Part shown: positions 7,092-15,273 of the stretch, piece after piece
Position numbering within the stretch: the first letter of the stretch is position 1
How the letters are laid out: every line of letters starts with the position of its first letter
Assembly: GCA_934434555.1 (NCBI GenBank)
Contig: CAKRZX010000003.1
Location: forward strand, 1-64,000
DNA from: an uncultured Clostridia bacterium
Lineage (GTDB): Bacteria > Bacillota > Clostridia > Christensenellales > QALW01
Length of the DNA: 64,000 bases
Reading direction: 5' to 3'
Notes under the pieces: model-generated
Told to the model about the DNA's origin: nothing
What the model saw: the letters and a program-made list of their open reading frames with translations, nothing else
The model's database searches: none
Translations under genes and position numbers: made by a program

Positions 7092-9524
7092 ATGGCTGAC
7101 AAACGTTTACTTGCCCTGATTCTTACCTTAATCATGGCTTTCTCGTTCTCTGCTTGCAGGAGAACTCCCACGCCGCAGGAGGAAGACCCCTCTTCCGTGC
7201 CCACGGCAACACCCGCACCGGAAGTTGACATTCTTGCAACCGCAACCCCTGTGCCCGACAGCGTTGCGCCGATTACATCAGACGAAGAAACTTCGGGAGA
7301 CTTGGTTTTCAAGGATATTCTCTCCGGCGTAAAATCCGACTTTAATTCAGCTGCTTCCGTAAGCGATACGGGTTGGTCGCGGTATCATTCCGGCAATGTT
7401 TCCCTTTCGCCCGACGGCGTTGACGGCACCCAGTGCATAAAATATTCGAACGCCGCAAGAGATAACAACAGATACTCGTATTCCTGTCCCGCCGTAAATT
7501 TATACAACTATCTCAAAAAAGCGGGAACGTATAAAATTTCCTTTGCCGTGCGCTTGGGCGGCGAGGACGTTGATATGGTTGTGGGAACGGGATTCAAAAT
7601 TATAATCCGCGGCAACGGCGCAAAGGATGAAAACTCGTTTATTGCGCCCGACAAGCAGAAAAAGAACTACCGTTTTGACCCCAACGCCGCCATTGACGGC
7701 TTTCCCGGCGAGTGGATGGACGTAGACTTTGAACTTTCCGTCCGTTCTTCCGACATTGACAACGAATCTCACGGCTGGTTCCTGTGTATGCATACCATTG
7801 ACGAGAACATAGGCGAAATATATATTGACAATTTCAGGATAGCATACGCCGAACCCGCGCCCGAAAAAGAGAAACTTGTTGACACTGCCGAAACATGGCT
7901 TGCAAACGAAATGACTTTCCTTGCAAACAGGACCGTTGCCGACCCCGTAGGCACGCAGACCCTGGACGTTACTTTTACAAACGGCTCAAAATCCCTTACA
8001 ATACCCGGATTCTGGGACGGCGACAACATTTGGCGCGTGCGTTTTGCACTTCCCGAAGAGGGTACGTGGACATTCACCACCGCTTTCAGTGACAAGACCG
8101 ATTCCGGCGTACACGGAAAAACAGGCAGCATAAACGTGACGAAGTATTCGGGAAACCTTGAAATATATAAGCGCGGTTTTGTAAAGACCGACCCCGACAA
8201 GCACTACTTTACCTATGCCGACGGCACGCCGTTCTTCTATTTGGGCGATACTCACTGGAATTTCCTTACCGAAGAATACGACAAAGCAGGTTCACGCTCC
8301 ACGGGTTCGGACACCACTTCCCACTTTAAGTATATAGTAAACAAGCGTGTTGCCCAAGGGTACACCGTGTATCAGACCGAGCCGCTGGGCGCCTCGTTCG
8401 ATTTTACCGACGGCATTACCGCCAAGGATATTCAGGGGCTTAAAAACGCCGACAAGTACTTTAAGTACATTGCTTCACAGGGACTTGTCCACGCAAATTC
8501 GCAGTTCTTCTTTTCGTCAACGATGAACGAGCAGATTATGGCAAAATACTCCAAGGCGGAATACGAAAAACTGCTTGATACGCTTTCCCGCTACTGGGTG
8601 GCACGTTTCGGCGCATATCCCGTTATGTACACCCTTGCACAGGAAGTTGACAACGACTATTACTATAACGAAAACACGAAATCCAACACCACGATGACCG
8701 CCGAAAACAATCCGTGGAAATACGTGTGCGAATGCATGTATAAGTACGACGCGTACAAGAACCCCATTTCCGCACATCAGGAAGGCGCAAAGACGATAAT
8801 AAACTTTACCACCGCGTCAAACTCCGCATTCAGGGAAACAACGGGTCATTCCTGGTGGGCAAGTCAGTGGAAACCCGTACTTGACAGCGCCACGAATTTC
8901 TCCGGCGCAAAGGATTACTGGGTAAACGGTCAGGGCAAACCCGCCGTTGTTTACGAAGGCAGATATGACGGCTTGTGGACCAACGAATACGGCGCACGCG
9001 CACAGGGCTGGCTTGCGTTCTTAAACGGAATGTACGGGCACGGCTACGGCGCTGTGGACATCTGGCTGTACAACAGCACCTACGATATCGACAAAGATAC
9101 CGTCCGCGACGGCATTACGATTTCCACAAAGACAAAATCCACGCCGTGGGGCGAATCAATAGAATACGCGTCGGGATATCAGATGAGTTATATGAAGCGG
9201 TTCCTGGAAAAATATGAATGGTGGAATCTTGTTCCCGCCTTTGACAGTAAGGATATCTTTGATTCTTCCACGGGCTTTTACTCCGTTGCGCACACAAACA
9301 ACGACCTGTATATCGCCTACTTCTACGATGATATTTCATCTGCCGGAAGCCGCGAAACAGGCACTTTTAAGGGTCTTGACGGCGAATACACTTATTCCTG
9401 GTTCAATCCCCGCACGACCGCAATGAGCAATCCCCGCCCCGCCGACGTAAAGGACGGCTGCTTTGCCGTAGGCGAGCGCCCCTCGGCAGAGGACTGGGTG
9501 CTTGTACTGCAAAAAACGAAATAG
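7092..9524 (+). CDS. Lipoprotein glycosidase with lectin-like module and DUF5060/DUF4038 (GH140-like)
   Basis: The 810-residue product has a lipoprotein signal with lipobox FSFSAC and a Pro/Thr linker to ~55. A lectin-like module (~75-250) ends in GEIYIDNFRI. A DUF5060 beta domain (~260-360) carries FWDGDNIWRVRFALP. The DUF4038 TIM barrel starts at TPFFYLGDTHW (~377). Candidate catalytic acids are in TLAQEVDND (~513) and YEGRYD (~621), and the C-terminus ends in a small beta domain. DUF4038 is the domain of GH140 apiosidases, which release D-apiose from rhamnogalacturonan-II side chains; the real substrate here is unknown. The protein should act outside the cell. The next gene encodes a cytoplasmic counterpart 9 nt downstream, so the two are very likely cotranscribed. 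Confidence 0.85.
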   Translation: MADKRLLALILTLIMAFSFSACRRTPTPQEEDPSSVPTATPAPEVDILATATPVPDSVAPITSDEETSGDLVFKDILSGVKSDFNSAASVSDTGWSRYHSGNVSLSPDGVDGTQCIKYSNAARDNNRYSYSCPAVNLYNYLKKAGTYKISFAVRLGGEDVDMVVGTGFKIIIRGNGAKDENSFIAPDKQKKNYRFDPNAAIDGFPGEWMDVDFELSVRSSDIDNESHGWFLCMHTIDENIGEIYIDNFRIAYAEPAPEKEKLVDTAETWLANEMTFLANRTVADPVGTQTLDVTFTNGSKSLTIPGFWDGDNIWRVRFALPEEGTWTFTTAFSDKTDSGVHGKTGSINVTKYSGNLEIYKRGFVKTDPDKHYFTYADGTPFFYLGDTHWNFLTEEYDKAGSRSTGSDTTSHFKYIVNKRVAQGYTVYQTEPLGASFDFTDGITAKDIQGLKNADKYFKYIASQGLVHANSQFFFSSTMNEQIMAKYSKAEYEKLLDTLSRYWVARFGAYPVMYTLAQEVDNDYYYNENTKSNTTMTAENNPWKYVCECMYKYDAYKNPISAHQEGAKTIINFTTASNSAFRETTGHSWWASQWKPVLDSATNFSGAKDYWVNGQGKPAVVYEGRYDGLWTNEYGARAQGWLAFLNGMYGHGYGAVDIWLYNSTYDIDKDTVRDGITISTKTKSTPWGESIEYASGYQMSYMKRFLEKYEWWNLVPAFDSKDIFDSSTGFYSVAHTNNDLYIAYFYDDISSAGSRETGTFKGLDGEYTYSWFNPRTTAMSNPRPADVKDGCFAVGERPSAEDWVLVLQKTK

Positions 9525-9533
9525 GAGCAGATT

Positions 9534-11183
9534 ATGGAACGAAAAATCGGCGCCGAAACATGGCGTTATACCGAAATCACGCTTTATGCCGAAAAGGAAT
9601 ACGAAAATCCCGCCAAAAACGTTATTCTTGACCTGGAAATAACAAACGGCACAAAAATACTTGTTATTCCCGCGTTCTGGAACGGAAAAAACGAATACTG
9701 TTTCCGTTTTGCACTGCCCTGTGCGGGAATATGGGTATATAAAACCGCCTGCAACGTTGATGACGGAAACCTGAAAAACGTTTTCGGCGTTGTTGACTGT
9801 AAGGAATATTCAGGCGACCTTGAAATCTTCCGCCGCGGTTTTCTGCGTGCGGGGAACAAAATGTTCCTGTATGCCGACGGCACGCCGTTCTTCTACCTTG
9901 GCGACACCCACTGGAACTTCCTTTCCGAAGAGTTTGACCGTGCCGGCGAACACGCCGGGGGAATCGACTGTGATTCCCACTTCAAGCACATAATCAGGCA
10001 CCGTATCAGTCAGGGCTTTACGGTTTATCAGACCGAAGCCCTTGAAACCGGATACGTTCTTACCGACGGCATTGACGAAAAGGATATCGAATACTTTAAG
10101 AAGGCGGACGAATACTTTAAGTTTATTGCCGACAGCGGTCTTGTACACGCAAACGCGCAGTTTTTCTTCCCGAAAGATATGATTAAACTTATGCAGGAAA
10201 CCGACGAAGAGGAAATGTATTCGCTTCTTGACGTGCTTTCCCGATACTGGGTTGCCCGCTACGGCGCGTTCCCCTGTCTGTGGACACTCGGTCAGGAAGT
10301 GGATAACGACTTTTACTTTAACGAATGCGCCAACACGAATCACACCCTTACAAAAGAAAATAACCCCTATAAGAAAATTGCCGAAATGATTCATAAATAT
10401 GACCCTCTGAAACAGCCCCTTTCGGCACATCAGGAAGGCTCGTACTACATCGGCAGATTCACCACCGCAATAAATTCCGCGTTCCGTGAAATTCCCGCGC
10501 ATACCTGGTGGGCGAATCAGTGGAAACCGGTGTTAAATGCGCCCCTTGACTTTACCGCGCCTATGGACTACTGGTACAACGGGCAGAATAAGCCCATTAT
10601 CAATTATGAAGCCCGCTACGAACTTTTGTGGACAAATTCCCTCGGCGCGCGCATTCAGGGCTGGATTGCGTTTTTGAACGGAATGTTCGGGCACGGTTAC
10701 GGCGTTGTGGATATGTGGCTGTATAAAAGCACCTATGACATAAAGAATCCCACAAGGCGGGACGGTGTTGAAATAAGCGTTGAGGAAAAACTCACCCCGT
10801 GGGGAAAGTCAATCGATTTGCCCGGCGGAAAAGCAATGGAATATATGAAACAGTTCTTTTTGACCTTTGACTGGTTCAGACTTGTTCCCTGCTTTGACGA
10901 AAACAAATACTTTATTGCCGACGGCGGATATTATTCCGCGGCGCATATCGACCGTGATATTTTTGCTGCATACTTCTATGACAAAATCGACGGCGAACCC
11001 GCAAAGGAAACGGGTACGTTTATAAATCTTGACGAAAACGCCCGCTACACCTATACCTGGTTCGACCCCGAAAACGGCGTGTTTTTGAAAACTCTGCCCG
11101 CAAACGTAAAGAACGGCTGTTTTGCCTTAGGCGAACGTCCCTCGGCAAAGGACTGGACAGTGCTTATAAAAAAAGAATCCTGA
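9534..11183 (+). CDS. Cytoplasmic DUF5060/DUF4038 glycosidase (GH140-like)
   Basis: This 549-residue protein aligns with the C-terminal two thirds of its neighbour but has no signal peptide and no N-terminal lectin-like module. The DUF5060 domain spans ~5-100 and the DUF4038 barrel starts at TPFFYLGDTHW (~116). Candidate catalytic acids sit in TLGQEVDND (~253) and YEARYELLW (~358). The start follows AGGAG by 6 nt. A secreted/cytoplasmic pair of the same enzyme type suggests that the outer enzyme trims a polymer and the inner one finishes imported oligosaccharides; this is inferred from location signals only. A strong terminator follows. Confidence 0.85.
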   Translation: MERKIGAETWRYTEITLYAEKEYENPAKNVILDLEITNGTKILVIPAFWNGKNEYCFRFALPCAGIWVYKTACNVDDGNLKNVFGVVDCKEYSGDLEIFRRGFLRAGNKMFLYADGTPFFYLGDTHWNFLSEEFDRAGEHAGGIDCDSHFKHIIRHRISQGFTVYQTEALETGYVLTDGIDEKDIEYFKKADEYFKFIADSGLVHANAQFFFPKDMIKLMQETDEEEMYSLLDVLSRYWVARYGAFPCLWTLGQEVDNDFYFNECANTNHTLTKENNPYKKIAEMIHKYDPLKQPLSAHQEGSYYIGRFTTAINSAFREIPAHTWWANQWKPVLNAPLDFTAPMDYWYNGQNKPIINYEARYELLWTNSLGARIQGWIAFLNGMFGHGYGVVDMWLYKSTYDIKNPTRRDGVEISVEEKLTPWGKSIDLPGGKAMEYMKQFFLTFDWFRLVPCFDENKYFIADGGYYSAAHIDRDIFAAYFYDKIDGEPAKETGTFINLDENARYTYTWFDPENGVFLKTLPANVKNGCFALGERPSAKDWTVLIKKES

Positions 11184-11189
11184 TTTTTT

Positions 11190-11213
11190 CCGCCCGAAAG
11201 GGCGGTTTTTTTA
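11190..11213 (+). terminator. Terminator of the DUF4038 pair
   Basis: A 6-bp CCGCCC/GGGCGG stem with a GAAA tetraloop is followed by eight T residues. Confidence 0.9.
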
Positions 11214-11218
11214 TTTTA

Positions 11219-11247
11219 TTGACATACGTCCCCGACGCATATATAAT
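11219..11247 (+). promoter_or_regulatory. Perfect consensus promoter for the P60-like/kinase genes
   Basis: TTGACA, 17-nt spacer, TATAAT. The leader to the ATG at 11263 is very short (under 15 nt). Confidence 0.8.
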
Positions 11248-11262
11248 ATGTGTGAGGTAATT

Positions 11263-11865
11263 ATGAAAGACATCTTCATCGTGTTTTCCGCCACTCCCTA
11301 TAAAACAGGGAAATTCATTCGTTTTTTTACAAAAGCAAAATTCAATCATGTGTCCGTTTCCTTTGACAGGAATCTTTTTAATGCCTACACCTTTGCACGG
11401 CGGTACATTGACACGCCCTTTTTCGGCGGATTTATAAAGGATTCTCCCGCAAGATACTTTTATAAAAATCAGCCCGCCGATGTTACCGTGTGCAAAACGG
11501 AAGTTGATGACGGTGTTTTTGAGAATATGAAAGCCGTATGCGAAAAAATGTACGGTGAAAACGAAGAATACCTGTACAATTTCTTTTCGGCAACAAGTTA
11601 CGTTTTCGGGCGACGTGTTTTTATTGACAAAGCCTATACCTGTACGGAATTTGCCGCATACATTCTTTCTTTCGCGGATTCAGAAATAAATAAAGACGGT
11701 TTTTATACCGTTGACGGGCTTTTTGAAGTATTCAAAGACCGCGCCGTTTATTCAGGTCCCGCCGATTTTATCGCCGATAATGGTTCTTTCGGCGAAAGAC
11801 GCGGCTTTTTTAAGGGTATTGCCGATACGTTCGGTCTGTTTTTCAAATTGATTAAAAGGATTTAG
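11263..11865 (+). CDS. Permuted NlpC/P60-type (YiiX-like) papain-fold protein
   Basis: The 200-residue cytoplasmic protein resembles circularly permuted NlpC/P60 enzymes. The His comes first, in KFNHVSVSFD (~25-34), and the likely nucleophile Cys follows in YTCTEFAAYIL (~124-134). Such YiiX/YebB-type proteins are thought to hydrolyse amide or ester bonds in cell-wall or lipid substrates. There is no signal peptide. The ATG at 11263 fits an AGGT site better than an upstream GTG-region start. It ends 4 nt before the kinase gene, so the two are cotranscribed. The biochemical role is unknown. Confidence 0.68.
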   Translation: MKDIFIVFSATPYKTGKFIRFFTKAKFNHVSVSFDRNLFNAYTFARRYIDTPFFGGFIKDSPARYFYKNQPADVTVCKTEVDDGVFENMKAVCEKMYGENEEYLYNFFSATSYVFGRRVFIDKAYTCTEFAAYILSFADSEINKDGFYTVDGLFEVFKDRAVYSGPADFIADNGSFGERRGFFKGIADTFGLFFKLIKRI

Positions 11866-11869
11866 ATTT

Positions 11870-13165
11870 ATGAAAAAACGCTGTTTTACTCTCTGCTTTT
11901 TATTTTCGCTTGTTTCGTCGCTTTTGACGCTAGGCATATTTATGCTTTTCAAAACATCTTGGAGCGAAACGGATTACTATGCCGTGTCCTGTGCGGTTGC
12001 CGCGGCAATTGTGTTTTCGCTTGCTTTTGGCGAAATCTGCGCGCGGGCGGTAACGGGAAAAATAACGTCCGTTGACCCCGACGATGTTGACGCGGACGAA
12101 TGCGACGCGGAACTTAAACCCCTTATGCGCAAAATCGTGCGTCAGGATTCCCTGATAAGCAGTCAGATGTCGGAACTGAAACGGCGGAATCAGGAATTTA
12201 ACGCCATTACGGAAAATATGGCTGAGGGACTTATAGTCTGCGACAGTTTAGGTAAGCCCCTGATTGTTAACTCCCACGCGAAGAACATATGCGACTTTGC
12301 CGAAAATCCGCTTGATATTTCCGAAACGTTTGCCCGCAGTGTGCAAAACGCGCTTATGGGCAAAGGCACCGTGGATTCCTTTGAACTTAACGGGTGCATT
12401 TACCGCATTTACGCAAACCCTTTAATGAACGACGACAAACTTACCGGCTGCGTTATTCTTCTGCTTGATATCACACAGGAAGAAAAGCGCGAAATTATGC
12501 GCCGCGAGTTTACATCAAACGTTTCCCATGAACTGAAAACACCCCTCACGTCCATTTACGGCATATCCGAAATTCTTGCCGGCGGAATTGTAAGGCAGGA
12601 AGATATCCCCCGTTTCGCGCAAAATATTCATAACGAAACCGGCAGGCTTATCACCCTCGTAAACGACATAATAAAACTTTCGCAAATGGACGAAAACTCA
12701 ATAGAAGAATCCCGCGAACCCGTTGACCTTAAAGAAGTATGTATAAGCGTAATTTCGCGCCTTAAAAACATTGCCGAAAAAAACGGCATATCTCTTTCTG
12801 TTGAAGGCAACTGCAATCCCGTTTCGGGCATACGCGGAATTTTGGAAGAAATGGTCTACAATCTTTGCGATAACGGAATAAAGTACAATTCGCCCGGCGG
12901 AAATGTGAAAATAACACTTTCGTCCGCTGACGGAAGCGAAAAACTTACCGTTACCGATAACGGCATAGGCATTGCCCCGCAGAATATCCCGCGGATTTTT
13001 GAACGCTTTTACCGTGTTGACAAAAGTCACTCCAAGCAGGTTGGCGGCACGGGGCTCGGGCTTTCGATTGTAAAGCACGGCGCAAGTTATCACGGCGCAA
13101 CTATTGACGTTAAAAGCACAATGGGCAAAGGCACGTCTGTTTCCATCAGTTTCCCCTCAATTTAA
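11870..13165 (+). CDS. phoR: PhoR-like sensor histidine kinase
   Basis: The 431-residue kinase has two N-terminal membrane helices (~7-25 and ~33-57) with almost no extracellular loop. A linker and PAS domain (~100-195) follow. The HisKA motif SNVSHELKTPL holds His ~222. The HATPase domain has N-box EMVYNLCDNGIKYN (~325), DNGIGIA (~364) and GGTGLGLSI (~394). The layout fits PhoR kinases, which sense phosphate through the Pst/PhoU system. The usual phoB/phoP regulator gene is not adjacent. The Pho-box-like repeats and phosphate transporter immediately downstream support a phosphate role. The symbol rests on architecture and context. Confidence 0.8.
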   Translation: MKKRCFTLCFLFSLVSSLLTLGIFMLFKTSWSETDYYAVSCAVAAAIVFSLAFGEICARAVTGKITSVDPDDVDADECDAELKPLMRKIVRQDSLISSQMSELKRRNQEFNAITENMAEGLIVCDSLGKPLIVNSHAKNICDFAENPLDISETFARSVQNALMGKGTVDSFELNGCIYRIYANPLMNDDKLTGCVILLLDITQEEKREIMRREFTSNVSHELKTPLTSIYGISEILAGGIVRQEDIPRFAQNIHNETGRLITLVNDIIKLSQMDENSIEESREPVDLKEVCISVISRLKNIAEKNGISLSVEGNCNPVSGIRGILEEMVYNLCDNGIKYNSPGGNVKITLSSADGSEKLTVTDNGIGIAPQNIPRIFERFYRVDKSHSKQVGGTGLGLSIVKHGASYHGATIDVKSTMGKGTSVSISFPSI

Positions 13166-13216
13166 CATAGATTTAACCTTGCCACCCGTCAGGATTTAAC
13201 ATTGGCATTTTATAAT
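13161..13216 (+). promoter_or_regulatory. Pho-box-like repeats and -10 element of the Na/Pi transporter
   Basis: Three TTTAAC hexamers occur at 13161, 13172 and 13195. The first two are 11 bp apart, as in PhoP-binding Pho boxes (TTNACA-like units with N5). A TATAAT -10 box lies at 13211-13216 and there is no good -35, which is typical of an activator-dependent promoter. The first repeat overlaps the stop codon of the kinase gene. Because the -10 overlaps the ATG at 13215, translation must start at 13251. Confidence 0.6.
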
Positions 13217-13250
13217 GAGTGACGAAATTAAGATTTTTGCGGAGTATTTT

Positions 13251-15020
13251 ATGAGCATTACTGAAATTTTATCACTTATCGGCGGACTTGCTCTGTTCCT
13301 TTACGGTATGACCCTTATGGGTGAGGGTCTTGAAAAGCGGGCGGGCAACAAATTAAAACAGTTCCTGTCAAGCGCCACTTCAAGCCCCTTTAAGGGATTT
13401 TTGCTGGGTCTTGGCGTAACGCTTCTCATTCAGTCCTCATCGGCAACAACCGTTATGGTTGTGGGCTTTGTAAACTCGGGACTGATGACGTTAAGGCAGT
13501 CCATCGGCGTTATTATGGGCGCAAACTTAGGCACGAGTATTACCGCCTGGATTCTCTCTCTTCAAGGTATTCAGGGTAACGGTAACTTTTGGCTGAACAT
13601 TTTCAAGCCGTCCTCTTTTGTTCCCCTCATCGCGCTTATCGGCGTTATATTTTATGCATTTCAGAAAAATTCAAAGCGTAAAGACACAGGTCTTATTCTT
13701 GTAGGTTTTGCAATTCTTATGTTCGGTATGGATATGATGAGTGCGTCCGTATCGGGTCTTAAAGACGTCCCCGCATTTATAAATATGCTTACCCTCTTCC
13801 AAAACCCGATTTTAGGCGTTTTGGTCGGCACGGTTTTCACGGCAATTATTCAGTCTTCTTCTGCGTCGGTAGGTGTTCTGCAAGCGCTTACTGCAACTGG
13901 CTCTGTACCCTATGCAACGGTTATTCCCGTTGTTATGGGTCAAAACATAGGCACCTGTATAAGCGCCCTTATCGCCTCTGCCGGAACGGGCAAAAACGCC
14001 CGCCGTGCCGCGGCTATCCACCTTTCGTTCAATATAATAGCAACGCTTATCATACTTCCGCTGTTCTACCTTATAAACCACTTTGTAAACTTCGCGTTTA
14101 TGAATTTGTACGCTACCCCCCTGGGCGTTGCCATCGTGCACACAACATTCAAGATATTTGCCCTCGCGATTCTTATGCCTTGCAGCGGACTTTTGGAGAA
14201 ACTTGCAAAATTCATTGTCCGCGACGCAAAGGACGGCAAAACCGAACTGCTTGACGAACGCTTGCTTTCCGTCCCCTCGGTTGCAATAGAGCGCTGCCGT
14301 TCCGTTTCCTCGTCAATGGCGGAAATCTCGGCAAACTCCATATACCGCGCCTTTGATTTGTTTGATACTTTCTCCGAAAAACAGGCGGACAGGATTCGCG
14401 AAGAAGAAAGCGAAGTTGACGTTTACGAAGACAAACTGGGTTCCTACCTTGTAAAACTTTCTTCCCACAGTATGACCGAAGCAGACAGTGCGGAAGAAAA
14501 CAAACTGCTTCACGTTATATCCGATTTTGAGCGCATAAGCGACCACGCGGTAAATATTGTGGATTCAATTGAAGAGATTCACGACAAAAATCTTGAATTT
14601 TCCGGTGAAGCGCGCAGAGAGCTTAACATTATGATGAATGCCATACGCGAAATTCTCGACCTTTCACTTAAATGCTTTAAGGACAATGACCTGGACAGCG
14701 CCGTTATGGTTGAACCCTTGGAACAGGTTGTAGACAATCTGTGCGACAGCCTGAAAAAGCGCCATATTCAGCGCCTGCGCAAACAGGAATGCACCATAGA
14801 ACTGGGCTTTGTGCTTACCGACCTTTTAACAAATATGGAACGAATAAGTGACCACTGTTCCAACATCGCCGGCTGCGTCCTTGAAATCTCCCACGAAGAT
14901 TTGGATATTCACGAATATCTGCGCAAAGTCAAGGGCGGCGAAATCAAGGAGTTTAATGACTATTATAATTACTTTAAGTTAAAATACGATTTGGGTGAAA
15001 ACGGGAAGAGTAAAGCGTAA
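13251..15020 (+). CDS. Na+/phosphate cotransporter with C-terminal PhoU-like domain
   Basis: The 589-residue inner-membrane protein belongs to the PNaS (NptA/SLC34-like) family. It has two inverted Na_Pi_cotrans repeats with the signature QSSSATTVMVVGF (~60-75) and QSSSASVGVLQAL (~201-215). A cytoplasmic PhoU-like helical domain (~345-560) contains two ISDHxxNI motifs. It should import phosphate with sodium. The start at 13251 has GGAG 7 nt upstream, and the earlier ATG lies on the -10 box. Position behind Pho-box-like repeats and a PhoR-like kinase suggests phosphate-starvation control. Confidence 0.92.
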   Translation: MSITEILSLIGGLALFLYGMTLMGEGLEKRAGNKLKQFLSSATSSPFKGFLLGLGVTLLIQSSSATTVMVVGFVNSGLMTLRQSIGVIMGANLGTSITAWILSLQGIQGNGNFWLNIFKPSSFVPLIALIGVIFYAFQKNSKRKDTGLILVGFAILMFGMDMMSASVSGLKDVPAFINMLTLFQNPILGVLVGTVFTAIIQSSSASVGVLQALTATGSVPYATVIPVVMGQNIGTCISALIASAGTGKNARRAAAIHLSFNIIATLIILPLFYLINHFVNFAFMNLYATPLGVAIVHTTFKIFALAILMPCSGLLEKLAKFIVRDAKDGKTELLDERLLSVPSVAIERCRSVSSSMAEISANSIYRAFDLFDTFSEKQADRIREEESEVDVYEDKLGSYLVKLSSHSMTEADSAEENKLLHVISDFERISDHAVNIVDSIEEIHDKNLEFSGEARRELNIMMNAIREILDLSLKCFKDNDLDSAVMVEPLEQVVDNLCDSLKKRHIQRLRKQECTIELGFVLTDLLTNMERISDHCSNIAGCVLEISHEDLDIHEYLRKVKGGEIKEFNDYYNYFKLKYDLGENGKSKA

Positions 15021-15080
15021 TGTTGAATTTGAAACATATTTAACCTCCCGTGTTTCTGCGAAAGGTATCCTATACAAACA

Positions 15081-15114
15081 CATAAACGGCACCTGAATTC
15101 AGGTGCCGTTTATG
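15081..15114. terminator. Perfect 34-bp palindrome, bidirectional terminator
   Basis: All 34 bases are self-complementary (core GGCACCTGAATTCAGGTGCC). It lies where the transporter (+) and the small ORF (-) converge. As RNA it forms a 15-bp or longer hairpin on either strand. Neither flank has a long T run. Confidence 0.7.
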
Positions 15115-15152
15115 CTAAAGAAAGAATGTATGAAAAATGATAATGTCAGAGT

Positions 15153-15260
15153 TTAATTAAAATAATCCTCTTCATCGGTTTCCTGCGCGGAATCCGTTAA
15201 AATTCCCTCACTGCCTAAAACAGTGATATCTATTTCGGGCGCTTTGTACGTCTTTTTCAT
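15153..15260 (-). CDS. Unannotated 35-residue small protein
   Basis: An ORF of 35 codons on the minus strand begins MKKTYKAPEIDITVL and ends ETDEEDYFN. It lies 13 nt downstream of the surface-protein gene at 15274-17172. A good ribosome site, AAGGGGGAAG, sits 5 nt before the ATG. The N-terminus is basic (KKxYxAPE) and the tail strongly acidic (seven Asp or Glu among the last ten or so residues). Small proteins with a KKxYxxPEI-type start are, from memory, recurrent in gut Clostridia, but I cannot name a characterised family. A peptide signal, chaperone-like partner or RiPP-like precursor are possibilities only. Confidence 0.6.
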   Translation of the reverse strand: MKKTYKAPEIDITVLGSEGILTDSAQETDEEDYFN

Positions 15261-15273
15261 TTTTACTTCCCCC

